Below are positions 63,001-64,000 of a DNA stretch of 64,000 nucleotides, piece after piece. The stretch is from Rhynchopus euleeides (Eukaryota; Euglenozoa; Diplonemea; Diplonemida; Diplonemidae). The stretch lies in NCBI GenBank assembly GCA_963210315.1, contig OY723238.1:2170001-2234000 (forward strand), written 5' to 3'. Below the pieces are notes generated by a model that was not told where the DNA came from, ran no database searches, and saw only the letters and a program-made list of their open reading frames with translations. Within the stretch, counting starts at the first letter, position 1; each line of letters begins with the position of its first letter. Position numbers and translations under genes: made by a program.

Positions 63001-64000
63001 CCTGCGGGTGAGCCGGATGGTGAAGGCGAGGAAGAGCCTGACGGAGGAGGAGATGAAGCTCCCAGCGCAGCTGTGGAGGGCACGCTGCCTGGCGTACGTG
63101 GAGGGGAAGATGGCGGAGGAGTTTGGCCGCATCCGGGAAGCTGCAAATCGCCTGATCTACCGAGAGGTTCCCAAGTCGCTGTTTTCAGCGGCGCCGGGTA
63201 CGGTAGAAAGACAGAACCTGCTGAGCGTCGACTGGCTGCGGAAACGGCGCCCCCACTCCGTGACCTACCTCGGGGATATGCTCTCGGCGGTGGCGGACCT
63301 GGCGGTGAGGTGCCTGGAGGAGGAGGTGCGCGCCACGCTGACGAAGGATGTGCTGGGGAAGCTTAAAATAATCTTCCCCGGTCAGGAGCCTCTGAGGCCC
63401 TTCTCGGAGATGGGTCTGGTGGAGGTGCATCACTTGTGGGAGGAGGTGGTGAACGGGAAGTGGCAGATGGACCGGTGCGTGGCTGAGCTGAGGCAGCAGC
63501 TCAGTGAGGTTGAGCTCAGGTGCGGACGGCGGTCAGCGCAGGCGGATGCGGTCGCGACGCCGGTGTCTGCTGCACCCTCGGTGCCATGCTGCAAGGTGTG
63601 TGGGGAGACCTGCACGAAGAAGGGGACCCCCTTTGTGAGTTTGGCTTCGCATGCCGCTTCGGCGCACGGCCTCACCTGGGAGGAGTACTGTGCGCATCCG
63701 GGTTCCTGCGTGTCGACGGAGGGCAAGCGGAAGCGCAGCAGCAGCACCACCAGGAGCACGCCTGTGCCGGAGGATGACCCTGGCTCATTGGATTCGGTGA
63801 CGGAGCGTGATTCGGCGGCGGAGTATGACTTGGAGAGGGAGCTCGGTGGCAGCGATTTTCCTGGACATTGCGCAGATGACGACGGTGCGCCGCTCCCTCC
63901 AGGGCACCCCTCCCACTCCAGCACCGGCAGCCCGCGGAAGCGCCCGAGGGTGACCCCTGTGACATCGCCTGCCTCTCGCAAACCCGCATCTCCTCCGCAT
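57002..64000 (+). CDS. Giant hAT-like transposase/USP gene, second copy (cut by window edge)
   Basis: From ATG 57002 to the window end: 2,333 codons, covering the zinc knuckle, coiled coil, DDE-like core, acidic tract, Josephin-like region and C2H2 finger, but stopping just before the USP domain. It differs from the first copy at two bases that I found: A/G at 60707, giving Thr1236 to Ala in the acidic part, and C/T at 63354, giving Pro2118 to Leu. Both change the protein and neither touches a proposed catalytic residue. Confidence 0.85.
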   Translation, partial: MDSCRFCRRPYANLLRHERKCGRRPAAQRLPVEVLVSRFLDGQSDGFCGWTFDFLVGAVEQHLEESEGLGPNMDQRILTCVGSSERWMLCKRAGGALRKGVAHYCLCRRGPAIVADCPPCCSSDHESDVDDCVPSAVPSLSLPPDVVMADAPLRDVAMDDPRAPASRGPPDSLSSEETVRQLTASSPGRFAPPAADGSDCSEEGEEDMCPTPQAQLTSSLTTSATAPPPAPTVAVTEDVHDGDVSMEGGPPDAAELRRMGDLLDAIAVDAGDDVSDAPTPATLAERSESMDDGPAVPAGEELSQQSVQLDCAPCDPAAPTTLSGAVEIFIRRVLSGDVSGCMRTHDQLREAICGVAGVPLEAGLRMISRGGVNSAAKEKLCGNHSLLGQGAVVVRSHRSESTGRVARFCFGECVSEGKCSTAMEVDDVSASSTPGPVTPSGASRPASTPSTRATPATAASSKDRRGRPAYEAAQWRRVTKRLDQAKRWAMAKVYVLERRNRILTEEVLSLRERVSPETYYATGLHHRGTTHAYPLKIRRLVHRLRWEGLGLKAVHRLIGDVFAILFGLPREKLPIPSARTIGRLDWVAGRVSVEAFFEYLKDKARDSQLGDKPTVAIGCDTSARIGGRMHDTHVAYGYVGGKEVSATVTTRIVPSTRAKLLSENLTETIRKIEEQDVGVEQMVMVDHCATANKMAKDANRGVLQCCTHKLGRSLQAAQSVACAWASHSTTGEGKSSATDLLLGIVATLDVENGIDSSGTTALNNVLAVHGTIPKGFAFKRVTGSKFSVHVENASRFLQWSKVLQDMRESFSTSLSRMLQRTQELDIQLYLLTSYLLWQVYVTAQSAVKRGSPTYDKGWEILQRLDDQLGSMLDEKTAEKEVFDILTDTVIGKTADDVPNDVLLGEAAARVAAKAIFLEHTADAMVAWHAAGSTLRTKLKEFMQKDAAAVEELGIEGLRRYPATSDRVENQHGNSSFLYKRLAMVHPERLASLAMAKANNWVVCQAPMEEYAVYMERAVLAVRQETRRSMREIAEEELREKYGTKMLRGLLKCDLLRLALLLGIPEADRNVKADDLRVVVGDRVLKLAEPCRGRNNRGDAADATSNLREKLWTSVKGILAALNDAGVKHVQAFVSSPAFPILLKLPGALPEKQEDDADDVTADGDDGDGREDDDDDNGEEEDVGDDDDDPDDSDDDDDDDGDRMDAAGDDKLCPAQKLLGWDKLSSLECPRVGPDAACDDESDSSDEDAPFPADHQVPKRVSALLWTDEVVKRLSCAAGSASLGDLSREDANVLIQKTLGRMKVETLRGIRNAVATSKSLGKREVMRDILLLAGAHKSSDLEGNFPSRDKVLRVALSKASLPRGQATSGSPKGFPQAIPIPAAVKEEHRASLWRLFCMSRDDAEDRERIGAEVLGTGPLQPRSATAAETGAPVVQTETATTPTPAPTATATPAPTATQAPTATATPTPTPPTPAPPVLFSAEDHVAGLGFPKFSFSDAGANWQSGCPSSAYIVLQKLLTELGVENPLQAVTWQDAQHEQARVEKGGGWAVCSNGRFSPEVVGTLLERATGGKWYLAEPGDAFVRSRFAVVQAFASRELVHDRDCWWLLATKQPPSAGIVRCLVGNHPKYEVWGPHGPTKPFKKLVAPLESVWTATACIRWCVRASTDSVTADTSHCGYSEHWEKAKAADEAEIDALRARDDRAKDPQKADRAKYRQVAEDFGWEVAELRLRDVFPPDLHLTSGVGRVKRELTCLRRFNHETGLAEDGEDCALTGESGWAVANWVVQHCWFFPTKVLAKMKALDPRRVPPGVALQLGERTEPEWPRITWEQMQLCQHQGPLRESNGFRGVRLSWKGDFCISAVILAVETEVRAFPPHTPPGSLKCTDQGQWHTVRVKLYPPGPGDRSDVARVPEGAWDSEVAAMLFAPPDDTASGRNRGLWRVALRVERESDRCVVKCTDHPEESHESLEAAVQHFLAQGEFELYAVRSAERAMASVPCMRSLRVSRMVKARKSLTEEEMKLPAQLWRARCLAYVEGKMAEEFGRIREAANRLIYREVPKSLFSAAPGTVERQNLLSVDWLRKRRPHSVTYLGDMLSAVADLAVRCLEEEVRATLTKDVLGKLKIIFPGQEPLRPFSEMGLVEVHHLWEEVVNGKWQMDRCVAELRQQLSEVELRCGRRSAQADAVATPVSAAPSVPCCKVCGETCTKKGTPFVSLASHAASAHGLTWEEYCAHPGSCVSTEGKRKRSSSTTRSTPVPEDDPGSLDSVTERDSAAEYDLERELGGSDFPGHCADDDGAPLPPGHPSHSSTGSPRKRPRVTPVTSPASRKPASPPH

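Overview
The window looks like a repeat-rich nuclear scaffold from a eukaryote, probably a protist or alga. Reasons: kilobase-scale minisatellites, a Penelope-like reverse transcriptase, a 2,700-residue intron-free DDE-type protein, ubiquitin-specific protease (USP) domains, and no bacterial operon structure. I found no rRNA, tRNA, CRISPR array or telomeric repeat. The species cannot be named from sequence alone; a chromerid or other alveolate is only a guess.

Layout. (1) 1-13869: a 10-bp minisatellite (consensus GGTTGCTGGA). (2) 13906-16700: non-coding DNA with C-tracts, a 202-bp tandem repeat and three foldback structures. (3) 16701-18680, minus strand: a Cys/His-rich gene interrupted by one in-frame TGA. 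(4) 18566-21445, plus strand, head-to-head with it: a Penelope-like RT whose C-terminus carries the N-terminal half of a USP deubiquitinase. (5) 22100-24763: a 120-bp minisatellite of about 22 units. (6) 25184-33286: a giant gene with an N-terminal zinc knuckle, a hAT-like DDE transposase core, an acidic tract, a possible Josephin-like region, a C2H2 finger and a complete USP domain. Its stop codon lies in the next satellite. (7) 33266-44997: a 27/33-bp minisatellite, every unit carrying TGCATGCA, broken by three copies of a spacer element and one poly(A)-tailed insertion. (8) 44998-45197: 200 Ns. (9) 45198-64000: a near-perfect second copy of 13380-32182 (offset 31,818 bp). I found only two differences, both amino-acid changing, in the giant gene.

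The main biological point is that two unrelated mobile-element enzymes lying a few kilobases apart, a retroelement RT and a DDE transposase, each carry a ubiquitin-specific protease domain. I infer that these selfish elements, or one composite element, use deubiquitination against host turnover or silencing. The recurrence of the whole block between satellites suggests a giant satellite-associated element or macrosatellite unit, but the gap-bounded duplicate could also be an allelic contig joined during assembly.
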